This document shows, in pieces, positions 52,564 through 61,683 of a stretch of 64,000 nt of DNA. The stretch comes from Persicitalea jodogahamensis (GTDB lineage: Bacteria > Bacteroidota > Bacteroidia > Cytophagales > Spirosomataceae). The stretch covers positions 1,149,731 to 1,213,730 of the forward strand of contig NZ_BMXF01000001.1 of the NCBI RefSeq assembly GCF_014651615.1, written 5' to 3'. The notes under the pieces are model-generated. The model was not told where the DNA came from, did not search any database, and was given only the letters and a program-made list of their open reading frames with translations. Each line of letters begins with the position of its first letter. Within the stretch, counting starts at the first letter, position 1. The position numbers were made by a program, and so were the translations under genes.

Positions 52564-55377
52564 TCAATCGCTGCCCGTCCACCCGGAGGGAGGGACACCC
52601 ATCAATTCCTGGAAAGACTTCGAGAAATACGACAAGCTTTCGAAACCCGTCTGATAAGCTACTTCCGATACCGTAAACTCACCCGTACTGAGTAGCGCGG
52701 CGGCACGGCGGAGCCGAAGGTTACGGACGAATTCTGTACTATTCTGGCCAGTGAGAGCTTTCAATTTGCGGTGCAGCTGGGTACGGCTTACCTGCATGGC
52801 CTGGCTAAATTCCTCGACACTGAAGCTACTGTCGGCCAAGTGAGCTTCCACCAGGGCCACTGCTTTTTCCAGAAATTCGTCCCGGACTGGATGGTTCTCG
52901 GCCGATTGTGTTTCCTTTATTGGGTTTATTGATTTCGGGGCAGCTAGTTCCTGACTGTACTTCTGCCGCAGTACTTCCCGTTGTTTAAGTAGATTTTCTA
53001 CCCGAACGCTAAGCTCTTGGCGGTCAAAGGGCTTGGTTAGGTAGTCGTCGGCCCCTAGCCTAAGACCTTCGAGGCGGTCGTCGAGGGTAGCTTTGGCCGT
53101 CAGCATGATTACCGGAATATGGCTGGTTCGGAAGTCGGCTTTGAGTTCTTTACAAAAACCAAAACCGTCGAGCCGGGGCATCATCACGTCGCAGATTACC
53201 AGGTCGGGAATGCGCTCGCGCGCTTTCGAAAGTCCCTGCTCACCGTCGGTGGCTTCTATAACCTGGTAGTTATTCTCAAAAATCGAATGAATATAGATGC
53301 GCAGGTCATGATTGTCCTCCACCAGTAGCAGTAAAGGCAGTTCGTTATCGGTATATTCTTGACCCGCAAGGACTTCCGGAGCACGGGACGCCCCTCCGGC
53401 GAAATCCGCTTCCTTTGGGCTGCTGACTGGAACTACATCAAACTCGCCAATGGAATGTCCTGCCCAGGTTTCGGGGTCGATGGGGAGCCGGACCGTAAAC
53501 GTACTGCCTTGCCCCGGTTCACTTTGCACCTCGATGTTTCCGCGCAACACCCCAACTAACTCCTTAACCAGAGAAAGACCGATACCCGTGCCTTCCTGGA
53601 CATACCCGTCCTCCGCCTCGACCTGATAGAACCGATCAAAAATATGTGGCAACCGCGCTGCCGGTATTCCAATACCATAGTCACGTACGGTGAGGAGCAA
53701 TTCTTGCGCAGAATATGCGATTGACACCTCGACCCGACCATGATTAGGTGTAAATTTGAAGGCGTTGGATAGCAGATTGGCCACTATTTTTTCCAACTTA
53801 TCGGGATCAAAAATAGCTTCCTTTTCCTGGCTGTTTTGCTGATAATGAAACAATATATTACGGCTCTGGGCCAGGGACTCAAACGAGGCAAGCACAGGTC
53901 GGAGAAATCTTGTCAAATCGGCCCTGACTAGCATGGGCTTGAGTTGGCCTGCTTCAATCTTTGAAAGATCGAGGAGTTGGTTGATGAGATCATGCAGGCG
54001 ACGCACGTTGCGTTGCATGGTCGGAATTAGATTTTCGGCAGGGTACTTCTTTGTGAAATCAGCAAGCGGCCCCACCAGCAGGGTCAGCGGGGTGCGGAAT
54101 TCGTGGGAAATATTGGCGAAGAAATTGGTTTTCATCGTATCCAATTCTCTCAGCTTTTCAGTCTGGGCTTGGGTGAACTCTAGTTTCTGCTGAGCAACTG
54201 TTTTGACCCGCTCGTAGTTACGAATGATTTTGCCCAGAAACAGCCCGAAAATAAAGATTTCACTAATGAAAAGGATGCTGGAAGTTTTGAACACCCAAGG
54301 AGCATTCAGGATGCCCAGTAGGCTCATTTGCCAGAAAAAATAGCTTATAAGCCCCATTAGGAAAGGAACTGAGTAGTACCAGTCGATAGGGTACTTGCGG
54401 AACATTGCGATTGCGTACAGCGACAGCACCAAAACCTGCGCAAAAAGTACCAGCCAGGTACTGCCCAGGAGCCAGTACCAGCGATAGTCCAGGGCAATGG
54501 CCACGCCCAGTAAAACCACTGCCGCTACGATGTAGTTGAGTAAATAACGAGCATAGGCAGGAAAATGATCAACAGGCAGGAGGGCCTTGATGGCTATGAC
54601 ATACGCGATGGGTATGAAATGATAGGCATTGAAGTTGATGAGCGCTGCCAGAAAAGGGGCATTGGTAAGAAAGCTTCCCAGGTCGCCCGTCAGGCCCCAA
54701 TAGCCCATTGAGCGGATAATCAGCATAATGGAATAAGCCCGGAAAATGCGCTCCCGCACCGCAAAGAAGGCCAGTAAAATCATGTAGAAAAGCCGAAGGG
54801 CAATCAAACCGCTGATAAAACCCGACCGACTGTCTTCTTTTGCCTGTTGCTCGAAGAAAGAAGGACCCTTGTACAAAATAACGCGCACCCGTTGCCCCCG
54901 TTGACTCTTGGCTCGAAAATAGATCGTTTTTCGTTGATCGTTAGCGAGCTGAAACGTGAAGTAGGGGATGGGGCCGAGGTACTTTCGTTGCTCTTCGGCT
55001 ACGAGCGTACCACCCAACTCTTGGTGGTACCTACGGTTGGTCCCATCAGTGGGCACGTAGAAGTTAACCCGCTCCATCGTATTGTTATCCCAACTAAGAT
55101 ACCATTTTTCTTCGTCTGCTCCCGCGTTCTCGAGCGTGATTCGATACCAGTAGGCATGATCCGAAAACGGTAGTCGGAAATTGTTGGTTTTGACGGGGCT
55201 AAAATCTTGCTTCTGTATTTCGGACAGGGTAAGGGTGACTGTTGTGTCGACGAAAAAAGACATTTGCCGGGAGACTTGTTTGGAATCGGCAAAAGAAGAA
55301 TCCAGCCGCACTACCTGACTCCGGGCCGGGAGATGGAAGAGAATCAGGAAGGTGATTATAAGGTAGTTCCTTAGCAT
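52564..55377 (-). CDS. Hybrid two-component sensor/AraC regulator 3 (7TM-DISM)
   Basis: 937 residues, same layout as regulators 1 and 2: signal peptide, 7TM-DISM extracellular domain (about 30-170), seven spans, HisKA with His425 in ANISHEFRTP, HATPase, receiver with Asp730 in DVMMPRLDG, AraC HTH (SRTQLHRKLKALTGQNSTEF, FESLSYFSKSFQELMG). The HTH differs clearly from that of regulators 1 and 2 (for example VEEFSQAMQVSRTQ against IDELCEAMNTSRSN). The neighbouring operator boxes are also divergent, which supports it as the reader of array E. Confidence 0.92.
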   Translation of the reverse strand: MLRNYLIITFLILFHLPARSQVVRLDSSFADSKQVSRQMSFFVDTTVTLTLSEIQKQDFSPVKTNNFRLPFSDHAYWYRITLENAGADEEKWYLSWDNNTMERVNFYVPTDGTNRRYHQELGGTLVAEEQRKYLGPIPYFTFQLANDQRKTIYFRAKSQRGQRVRVILYKGPSFFEQQAKEDSRSGFISGLIALRLFYMILLAFFAVRERIFRAYSIMLIIRSMGYWGLTGDLGSFLTNAPFLAALINFNAYHFIPIAYVIAIKALLPVDHFPAYARYLLNYIVAAVVLLGVAIALDYRWYWLLGSTWLVLFAQVLVLSLYAIAMFRKYPIDWYYSVPFLMGLISYFFWQMSLLGILNAPWVFKTSSILFISEIFIFGLFLGKIIRNYERVKTVAQQKLEFTQAQTEKLRELDTMKTNFFANISHEFRTPLTLLVGPLADFTKKYPAENLIPTMQRNVRRLHDLINQLLDLSKIEAGQLKPMLVRADLTRFLRPVLASFESLAQSRNILFHYQQNSQEKEAIFDPDKLEKIVANLLSNAFKFTPNHGRVEVSIAYSAQELLLTVRDYGIGIPAARLPHIFDRFYQVEAEDGYVQEGTGIGLSLVKELVGVLRGNIEVQSEPGQGSTFTVRLPIDPETWAGHSIGEFDVVPVSSPKEADFAGGASRAPEVLAGQEYTDNELPLLLLVEDNHDLRIYIHSIFENNYQVIEATDGEQGLSKARERIPDLVICDVMMPRLDGFGFCKELKADFRTSHIPVIMLTAKATLDDRLEGLRLGADDYLTKPFDRQELSVRVENLLKQREVLRQKYSQELAAPKSINPIKETQSAENHPVRDEFLEKAVALVEAHLADSSFSVEEFSQAMQVSRTQLHRKLKALTGQNSTEFVRNLRLRRAAALLSTGEFTVSEVAYQTGFESLSYFSKSFQELMGVPPSGWTGSD

Positions 55378-55609
55378 AAGGTGATCTCCTTCGTTAAGCA
55401 GTCTTGACCAATAAGCTATTTCGAAAAAGGGAACTGCTCTTACTGATGCAAAACTATGATCACGGTCCTACCCTTGCAATAAAGATACCAGTTTCAACAT
55501 CGTTTGAAGCAATGGCGCTGGCAGAATAAACGTGCTCAAGCACCCTGTTACTAATAGTACAGTCACTACTATTTCGGGGTGTTGACCCCCTAGTAACCTC
55601 ACCCCCCGA

Positions 55610-57442
55610 CTAGCTCTGCATCGCTGTCAGTTTCCAGTAAAATCCATCAGGGTTTTTCAGCAAAACATCATGCGTGCCGCGCTCGATGATCCGGCCCTGG
55701 TGAAGTACCAGAATTTCGTCGGCGTGCTGAATGGTACTGAGGCGATGGGCAATGACCAGCACCGTGCGATTCTGCATTAAATGCGCCAGCGCTTCCTGCA
55801 CCAGTTTTTCCGATTCGGTATCGAGGGCTGATGTTGCTTCGTCCAGGATAAGGATGGGAGGGTTTTTCAGAATAGCCCGGGCAATGCTGAGGCGCTGCCG
55901 TTGTCCACCGGAAAGCTTGGTGCCCCGGTCGCCGATGACAGTTTGGTAACCTTCGGATTGTTCTGAGATGAAGTCGTGGGCGTTGGCGATTTTTGCGGCG
56001 GCGATCACTTCTTCTTCCGTAGTGTGGGCACCGAAGGCGATATTGTTGAAGATGGTATCGTTAAAGAGGATGGATTCTTGCGTAACGATTCCCATTTGAC
56101 TGCGTAGCGAGGCCGGCGTAATGTTGCTTAAGTTTTGGCCATCGTACAGGATGTTTCCGGCGGTGGGTTCATAAAATCGCGGGATCAGATCGGCCAGGGT
56201 GGATTTGCCGCCACCCGATGAGCCCACCAGAGCTACGGTCTTGCCTTTGGTCATTGTAAAATTGATATCACTGAGCACAGGCGATCCGGTTTCGTAGGCA
56301 AACCAAACATTTCGCACCTCAATTTTTTCGCTGAATTCGCTGACTGAAACATCGCCCGGTTTTTCGGGAATGGTGTTCACAGCATCTACCAGTTCCAGTA
56401 CCCGCTCACCCGAAGCCAAACCACGCTGCGTATTGCTGAAAGCATTTGAAATCTCCTTGGCCGGGCGCAGCACCTGCGAGAAGGTGATGATGTAAAAGAT
56501 AAACTCCGCCGCCGACAACTCCGACTCATTGGAAAGTACCAGCGAGCCGCCATACAAAAGGATGAATGCCACAATGGTTACGCCCATGAATTCAGAAAAC
56601 GGTCCTGCCATCTCGCGCTTGTAGGCCATCGACTTAATGGCCCGACGGTAAGCGTCGTTTTCCTGCCAGAAGCGTTTTTTGATAAAATTTTCGGCGTTAA
56701 AGCCCTTTACGACGCGCATGCCGCCGAAAGCCTCGTCCATCAGACTGATGAGCCCGCCCAAACGCTGCTGCCCGGTACGGGCATCCTTCCGCATCTGCTT
56801 GACGATGTAGGCGATGAATGCACCTGAAATGGGGAAGACCAGAAATGCGAAAAGAGTCAGGCTTACCGATACGCTGAATAGTACAATGAGATACACCAGC
56901 AAGGTAAATACCTCTTTGAAGGCTGCCGAAAATGTATTGGCAATAGAGTTTTCGACTTCCTGGACGTCGGTCATGACCCGGGAAATGAGGTCACCCTTGC
57001 GCTCGTTGGAGAAAAAGCCTAGATGCAGCCCCACTGCGTTGTCAAATACAGCCTGGCGCAACCGTGCCACCATATTGACTTTAAAGCGTTCCAGGACTCT
57101 GGCCGAAAGGTACCGGAAGATATCGGCCAGTAGAACCGAAACCACAATGACGCCGCATACGAACTGCAAGGCTCCGAGCCGCCCGTGCTCCTGCATGAAT
57201 GTCCCGAAGTAGTAATTGAATAAACCGCTGAGGTAGTCGATGCTTAGTGCAGGATCAGGCAGTCGTGTCATTTGAGCTGCCTCTTCAGAACTGACCTGAT
57301 TAAACAGCAGATTCAGCAGAGGAATCAGCAGGGCGAAATTTAGGATGCCGAACAGGCTCGCCAACAGCGAGGCAAAGAAAAAAGGAACGATGTATTGTCC
57401 GAGTGGGCGAGCGTAGGAGAGGAGACGCCAGTAAATTTTCAT
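55610..57442 (-). CDS. ABC exporter, MsbA/lipid-type half-transporter
   Basis: 610 residues, membrane domain (about 1-320, six spans) fused to an ATPase (about 365-605). Walker A GSSGGGKSTL with Lys413, Q-loop in GIVTQESILF, signature LSGGQRQRLS, Walker B LILDEATSALD with catalytic Glu535, and H-loop IAHRLST. This is the homodimeric type-I exporter family (MsbA and multidrug relatives), which flips lipids or drugs out of the cytoplasm. Bacteroidota MsbA-like proteins have this length; the substrate is not proven. It ends with LTAMQS and stands alone, 57 bp downstream of the DUF1080 gene. Confidence 0.92.
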   Translation of the reverse strand: MKIYWRLLSYARPLGQYIVPFFFASLLASLFGILNFALLIPLLNLLFNQVSSEEAAQMTRLPDPALSIDYLSGLFNYYFGTFMQEHGRLGALQFVCGVIVVSVLLADIFRYLSARVLERFKVNMVARLRQAVFDNAVGLHLGFFSNERKGDLISRVMTDVQEVENSIANTFSAAFKEVFTLLVYLIVLFSVSVSLTLFAFLVFPISGAFIAYIVKQMRKDARTGQQRLGGLISLMDEAFGGMRVVKGFNAENFIKKRFWQENDAYRRAIKSMAYKREMAGPFSEFMGVTIVAFILLYGGSLVLSNESELSAAEFIFYIITFSQVLRPAKEISNAFSNTQRGLASGERVLELVDAVNTIPEKPGDVSVSEFSEKIEVRNVWFAYETGSPVLSDINFTMTKGKTVALVGSSGGGKSTLADLIPRFYEPTAGNILYDGQNLSNITPASLRSQMGIVTQESILFNDTIFNNIAFGAHTTEEEVIAAAKIANAHDFISEQSEGYQTVIGDRGTKLSGGQRQRLSIARAILKNPPILILDEATSALDTESEKLVQEALAHLMQNRTVLVIAHRLSTIQHADEILVLHQGRIIERGTHDVLLKNPDGFYWKLTAMQS

Positions 57443-57499
57443 TTAATGGGCAATGGATAGTGACTAATGGATAATGCTAAGACATGGCAACCAAGGCTA

Positions 57500-58282
57500 T
57501 CATTTCCCATTTCCGGGTGTCAGTTTTCCATTTGGCAATATCCAGATGTTGCGATACAAAACATCATGGCCCTCTGCCTGAAGCTTGATCCCACCAGGGG
57601 TATCGGTAATTCCTTTGCCACCGTCGTTGCCGCCATCGATGCCCGAGTTGGGGCCACCCCACACTTGGCTGATGGGCTGTTTGTCGTGGACTTTTTTGCC
57701 ATTGAAATACATTGTCACCATGGCAGGTTCAACCTTTTTTCCGTCCCTGAAGCGGGCGGCCGTGAACTCAATGTCGTAGGCATTCCACTTGCCTACACCA
57801 TTATAGGCATAGTAAGGGGAGGGGGTTTCATTAATAACCGCTGCCATGCCATGACTGGTTGAATCTCCGTCCAGCACCTGAATCTCGTAGCGGTTTTGCA
57901 AATATACGCCGCTATTGCCACTAGGCTTTGATATGTAAAACTCTACGTGTAACCGAAAGTCGCGGTATTTCTCTTTGGTCACAATATCGGCAGCACCATA
58001 CAGACCACCGGCAGCTGCCGGATCATTGGTGTTCAGCACTGTGCCTTTGTCTATAGGATCACTAACGATGGCCCATTTGATAGGCGGCTCTGCTTTAAAT
58101 CGTGGTCCCTGCCAATATTCCCATTTATCGAGGAGCATTTTTTTCGAACCGTTGAAGAGGATTTCAGCATCTTTTGGGGGTTTGGCTCCGACACCAACTT
58201 GCGCGAAGCCCGGGTGAGTGGCTGCCACTGCCGAGAGCGAAATAGTCAGGAAGAAGAATAGAACCAGTTTATCGTTACGCAT
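57500..58282 (-). CDS. DUF1080 exported protein (3-keto-glycoside hydrolase family)
   Basis: 260 residues with signal peptide ending PGFAQ. The DUF1080 jelly-roll domain carries DAEILFNGSKKMLLDKWEYW at the start, the strand FRLHVEFYISKPSGNSGVYLQNRYEIQVLD, and GKWNAYDIEFTAARF. Family members bind or cleave carbohydrates; characterised ones act on 3-keto-disaccharides. The key NSGVY-x-x-x-RYEIQV region is present. Periplasmic. It may be co-transcribed with the ABC exporter downstream, though a functional link is not evident. Confidence 0.87.
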   Translation of the reverse strand: MRNDKLVLFFFLTISLSAVAATHPGFAQVGVGAKPPKDAEILFNGSKKMLLDKWEYWQGPRFKAEPPIKWAIVSDPIDKGTVLNTNDPAAAGGLYGAADIVTKEKYRDFRLHVEFYISKPSGNSGVYLQNRYEIQVLDGDSTSHGMAAVINETPSPYYAYNGVGKWNAYDIEFTAARFRDGKKVEPAMVTMYFNGKKVHDKQPISQVWGGPNSGIDGGNDGGKGITDTPGGIKLQAEGHDVLYRNIWILPNGKLTPGNGK

Positions 58283-58402
58283 TTTTTTGTGTCCTAAATT
58301 TTTTAAGAAAAGTATATGGCTGATTTTGAGTTTTTTAGACCGATGAATCGAGAAAGTAGTCTTAGTTATACGAATTCTCGTGCACTCCCGTCGGCAACAA
58401 AC

Positions 58403-58570
58403 CTAGCAATTTTCCCGCAGCATCCTCACAAACTCATACTCGTACTCCTTGATCGCGGCTAGCAAATTATCAAGCTCCATTTTTTGGGGAGAATTTTCCT
58501 CGGCTCCATACAGATCGTCGGCTCGTTGGGATGCTTTGGCATACTCGTCTTCATTTTCTATTTTTTTCAT
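58403..58570 (-). CDS. 55-residue HigA-like antitoxin fragment
   Basis: Encodes MKKIENEDEYAKASQRADDL, then a helix with SPQKMELDNLLAAIKEYEYE and ends RMLRENC. The pattern I-x-x-E-x-x-Y-x-x-A-x-x-x-x-x-x-L followed by L-x-x-L-x-x-x-I-x-x-YE is the N-terminal region of HigA/HTH-type antitoxins, which precede a Cro-like HTH; here the protein stops before the HTH. No toxin gene is adjacent. It could be a stand-alone small regulator or a remnant. Start ATG 58570 has the purine-rich GAG upstream. Confidence 0.6.
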   Translation of the reverse strand: MKKIENEDEYAKASQRADDLYGAEENSPQKMELDNLLAAIKEYEYEFVRMLRENC

Positions 58571-59121
58571 GAGAGAAATTTAAATTTTTGTTAAAAGGGG
58601 TAAAAAAATATAAGCTTCTCAGATTTCAGCACTTAGCTAAGTCGAAGAATTCCTTCTTAGGTGCATCCGTATAACTTTTTCAGTTTTCACAGCAGGCAAC
58701 AGTGAAATAATGATCTTAATTCTATTTTCAGGAACAATTTTTTGAGAATTACTCACATCTGTAAATCTTACGCAGACCGACTTCATTCAATGTATGTACC
58801 ATGAAAAAGCGGGAAAAAGAAAATAGGGATTACAAAATCCAGTAAAGGACACTAATAGTATTTACACCCAACGAGTAGTACAGCACTTCATACTTCATTT
58901 CATAAACCTCCGAAACCCTACTATTAGAACTATAAGTATATAACCAAATCACAAAACTATCGAGTTTAAGTCATAATCGTTAGGATTTAAACATTATTTT
59001 ACATTATATTAGCACCCTGATGCGGGGATTTTATTAAGCTATGTTTATGATGCTGAGATTTTTGCTAAAATAGTCCCTCTATATCCTTCTTCACCACATA
59101 CACACTATCGGAACATTAATA
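58571..59121. other. AT-rich upstream region of the CsgD-like gene
   Basis: 550 bp with no gene; it should contain the promoter of the curli-like locus regulator. No repeats or operator boxes like arrays A-E were found. Confidence 0.5.
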
Positions 59122-59799
59122 ATGAACGACCCCGCGCAACTAAGTAATCGTTCTTCGTCAAGGCTAGTCTACCTCTGTGGCCCTTCTGACAGTTTAAAAA
59201 GAGACTTTTGCCGCTTTTTTCGCGAGTCTATCGATGACTGTGATTTGCGAATTTTGAATTTAGAGGAAGGGATGAGGGTGTCCATCCACAGAAGCCCGGT
59301 TTTCCTATTCATTTATATCGATACACTTGAGCAGCTGTCTAGTGTTTCACCTGACATCGCTTTTCTAAGGCGTGAAATTCCCCACGTAAAGCGAATTTTA
59401 ATCTGCAATCGTACTTTGGCAGAAGAAAAAATGCTGGATGAAATAAGTCTTGACGGTATTCTGATGGTCGATGTCAGGCGTTCTGACCTTATAGCTTGCA
59501 TCAATAGTGTGAGCCGTGGGTTGCGGTATGTTTCTCCTGCCTTTTTGCGAAAATATTCTAATATTCCTCCTTTACCTGATACCATCACTGTCAAGGAAGA
59601 GGAGATACTCCGATACATTTCTGCGGGTATGCAAAACAAGCAAATCGCTGAATGTGTGCACAGTAGCCGACATACGGTAAAGAATCACAAGTCAAACATG
59701 ATCGAAAAGCTTGGTTTGTCCGGCACCGCCGAACTCTTCAGGTTTGCTATCCAACATTTTGAGCAGAGTACCTTAGAGGTTGAACCGTTGGATAAGTAA
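59122..59799 (+). CDS. CsgD-like LuxR-family regulator of curli-like locus
   Basis: 225 residues. The N-terminal half (about 14-145) is a receiver-like alpha/beta domain (VYLCGPSD, FLFIYIDTLEQL, ILICNRTL) but lacks the normal acidic pocket and the Asp-x-x-MP motif, so it is a degenerate receiver, as in E. coli CsgD. The C-terminal half is a LuxR/GerE HTH: ITVKEEEILRYISAGMQNKQIA then HTVKNHKSNMIEKLG. Its position directly ahead of the curlin-repeat genes supports a CsgD-like role in turning on fibre production. Not controlled by the operator arrays. Confidence 0.85.
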   Translation: MNDPAQLSNRSSSRLVYLCGPSDSLKRDFCRFFRESIDDCDLRILNLEEGMRVSIHRSPVFLFIYIDTLEQLSSVSPDIAFLRREIPHVKRILICNRTLAEEKMLDEISLDGILMVDVRRSDLIACINSVSRGLRYVSPAFLRKYSNIPPLPDTITVKEEEILRYISAGMQNKQIAECVHSSRHTVKNHKSNMIEKLGLSGTAELFRFAIQHFEQSTLEVEPLDK

Positions 59800-59931
59800 G
59801 TAAATTTTCTTTATGCTAAATAGTCAATCTTCCTATTGAAGAATGGCTTTTAATCGGTAATATTGCGCGTTCAACTGGTTATGAATCAACTTTTTTAATC
59901 ACAAACAATTTTTTAATTTCTTACCAAACAA

Positions 59932-60084
59932 ATGAAAACAAGCATGATTAACACAAAGAAGAAGTACAACAAGCCGATGCTGAGCATCAAAGGTAAAGTG
60001 CAGAACCTAACACTTGCGGGAGGATCAAACTCTGCTGATGTCCCCGGTGGCGCTACGAATGGACCAAGACCGATTGGTGGTTAA
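59932..60084 (+). CDS. 50-residue peptide with lasso-type RiPP leader pattern
   Basis: Starts MKTSMINTKKKYNKP. The segment Y-N-K-P-M-L-S-I-K-G-K-V-Q-N-L-T-L-A-G matches the lasso-peptide leader pattern YxxPxLxxxG-x4-LT-x(1,2)-G used for recognition by the PqqD-like B1 protein. The remaining 21 residues, GGSNSADVPGGATNGPRPIGG, are a possible core; counting from its first Gly, Asp is residue 7, compatible with a small macrolactam ring. No lasso synthetase, protease or ABC gene is in the window. It sits between the CsgD-like gene and the curlin genes. An alternative start is ATG 59944. Confidence 0.65.
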   Translation: MKTSMINTKKKYNKPMLSIKGKVQNLTLAGGSNSADVPGGATNGPRPIGG

Positions 60085-60104
60085 GCTAAAGACAAGTCCT
60101 TTGC

Positions 60105-60163
60105 AGCATTTGGTCGAAGGATAAAGAATTTTTAACAATTCTTTGGCCAAATGCTCTATTTTT
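60105..60163 (+). terminator. Terminator after the peptide gene
   Basis: AGCATTTGG (60105-60113) pairs with CCAAATGCT (60147-60155), with an inner AAAGAAT/ATTCTTT pair, then a T-run. The peptide may thus be made from its own short transcript. Confidence 0.7.
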
Positions 60164-60188
60164 CTATCTAAATAAAACAACATTCAGT

Positions 60189-61622
60189 ATGAAAAAAATT
60201 ATTTTATCATTTGGAATGTTCGTAGCCCTCGCTTCGGTGGGTTATGCTCAGTCCAACACGACTACGATTAACCAGTCAACTGGTGAAAGCAATACCTTGA
60301 ACATTGAGCAGACGGGACAAAACCTGAATGCCAACATCAACCAAACTGGTGCCACTACCATCGGCAACAGTGCTGAGATTATTCAAACGGGTACCGGAAG
60401 CAGCGCTGTAATTTTTGAGAAGGGAAAAAGAAACGATGTCATCATTGAGCAGACCAACGGTGCTACGGCTAGCCATATCGCTAATGTCAATGTAGCAGGT
60501 AACGGCAGTGATGATAACATCGTGACAGTAACACAGGCAGGTAAGTCCATGGAAGCCGACATCGATGTACTGGGCGATCGTAACAATCTTACAGTTACCC
60601 AGAGCAACGACAAAAACCGTGCTTCTATCCAACTGACCACTACGGCGCTGAACGACGATAACACTATCTCGATCACCCAGATGGGTCAACGTGGACAGGC
60701 TTATGCTAATGTAGATGGCGACAGGAACGAAGTAACGGTCATGCAGGATGGTCTGGATAACCGCATCGGTGACTTCGGTGCACCGGGTACTACGGTCACT
60801 ACTACATTTGCGGCCGGGACTCCAGGTGCAGGAAGCATCATTGGGGTAGGCAATGTAGCGGTTGCAGCAAACACAGGCATCAACATCATTGGTGATGATA
60901 ATACTGTTTCTGTTACACAGACAGCAGGCACCAAAGACAACCAGGTGGCTATTCAGCTTAACGGAGCTGGCAGCGATGACAACTCGGCTACTGTTAACCA
61001 ATCGGGTACTGCCAATGGCAACACGGCGATTATTACTGTAGCTGCTGGTTCTCAATACAACACGGCGACGATTAACCAAGCCAATACAATCTCTGGCATG
61101 ATGAACGTACCGTCCAATCTACTACCTGGCCCTGGCAGAAACAACAGCGCTGCTATCGAACAGTCGGGCGATTTCGACGTGGCTACTATTAACCAAACGG
61201 GGCGTAGTAACAACGCCGTTATCCGGCAACTTGATGCTACGTTTGTGGGGGTTAATACGGCAACGATCAACCAGCCCGGTACTTTCAACAACGCTTACGT
61301 TGAGCAATCGGGCGTGAACGGAAGCACTGCTACCATTACGCAGAACAAAAACCAAGGTACTGTGGCGGTATTCCAGCGCGGTGACGGCGGACACACGGCG
61401 AACATCACTCAGAATTCTAATTTCTCAGGTGCTCGTCTGGTCTTGTTGCAAAACGGGTTCAACAACAGTACGACGCTGGTTCAGACCGATCAGAACTATA
61501 GCCAGGCTCCTGATTTTGAATTAATTCAGAATGGTTCGAACAATGTAACGACAGGTATCAACCAGTCTGGTGCGATTCGCCGGATTACTCAGACGGGCAA
61601 CAACAACACGTTCAACTACTAA
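60189..61622 (+). CDS. Curlin-repeat fibre subunit (CsgA/CsgB-like)
   Basis: 477 residues with signal peptide MKKIILSFGMFVALASVGYAQ. The rest is tandem curlin repeats: N-x-A-x-I-x-Q-x-G-x-x-N pattern, for example NTLNIEQTGQNLNANINQTG and NTATINQANT. Each repeat gives one rung of an amyloid beta-solenoid. Typical CsgA has five to seven repeats; this has around twenty. It is expected to be secreted by a CsgG-type pore to build extracellular fibres. The adjacent regulator and the second curlin protein fit a curli-like operon. Confidence 0.9.
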   Translation: MKKIILSFGMFVALASVGYAQSNTTTINQSTGESNTLNIEQTGQNLNANINQTGATTIGNSAEIIQTGTGSSAVIFEKGKRNDVIIEQTNGATASHIANVNVAGNGSDDNIVTVTQAGKSMEADIDVLGDRNNLTVTQSNDKNRASIQLTTTALNDDNTISITQMGQRGQAYANVDGDRNEVTVMQDGLDNRIGDFGAPGTTVTTTFAAGTPGAGSIIGVGNVAVAANTGINIIGDDNTVSVTQTAGTKDNQVAIQLNGAGSDDNSATVNQSGTANGNTAIITVAAGSQYNTATINQANTISGMMNVPSNLLPGPGRNNSAAIEQSGDFDVATINQTGRSNNAVIRQLDATFVGVNTATINQPGTFNNAYVEQSGVNGSTATITQNKNQGTVAVFQRGDGGHTANITQNSNFSGARLVLLQNGFNNSTTLVQTDQNYSQAPDFELIQNGSNNVTTGINQSGAIRRITQTGNNNTFNY

Positions 61623-61683
61623 GCCTATTCTTCTGATTTCGGGGCATCTCATTTAAAATTTTATTCCTACCAGAAATAATATT

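Noticed and set aside
60276-61394. Minus-strand frames opposite the curlin-repeat gene
   Set aside because: Antisense of a repetitive coding sequence; no homology pattern or start signals.
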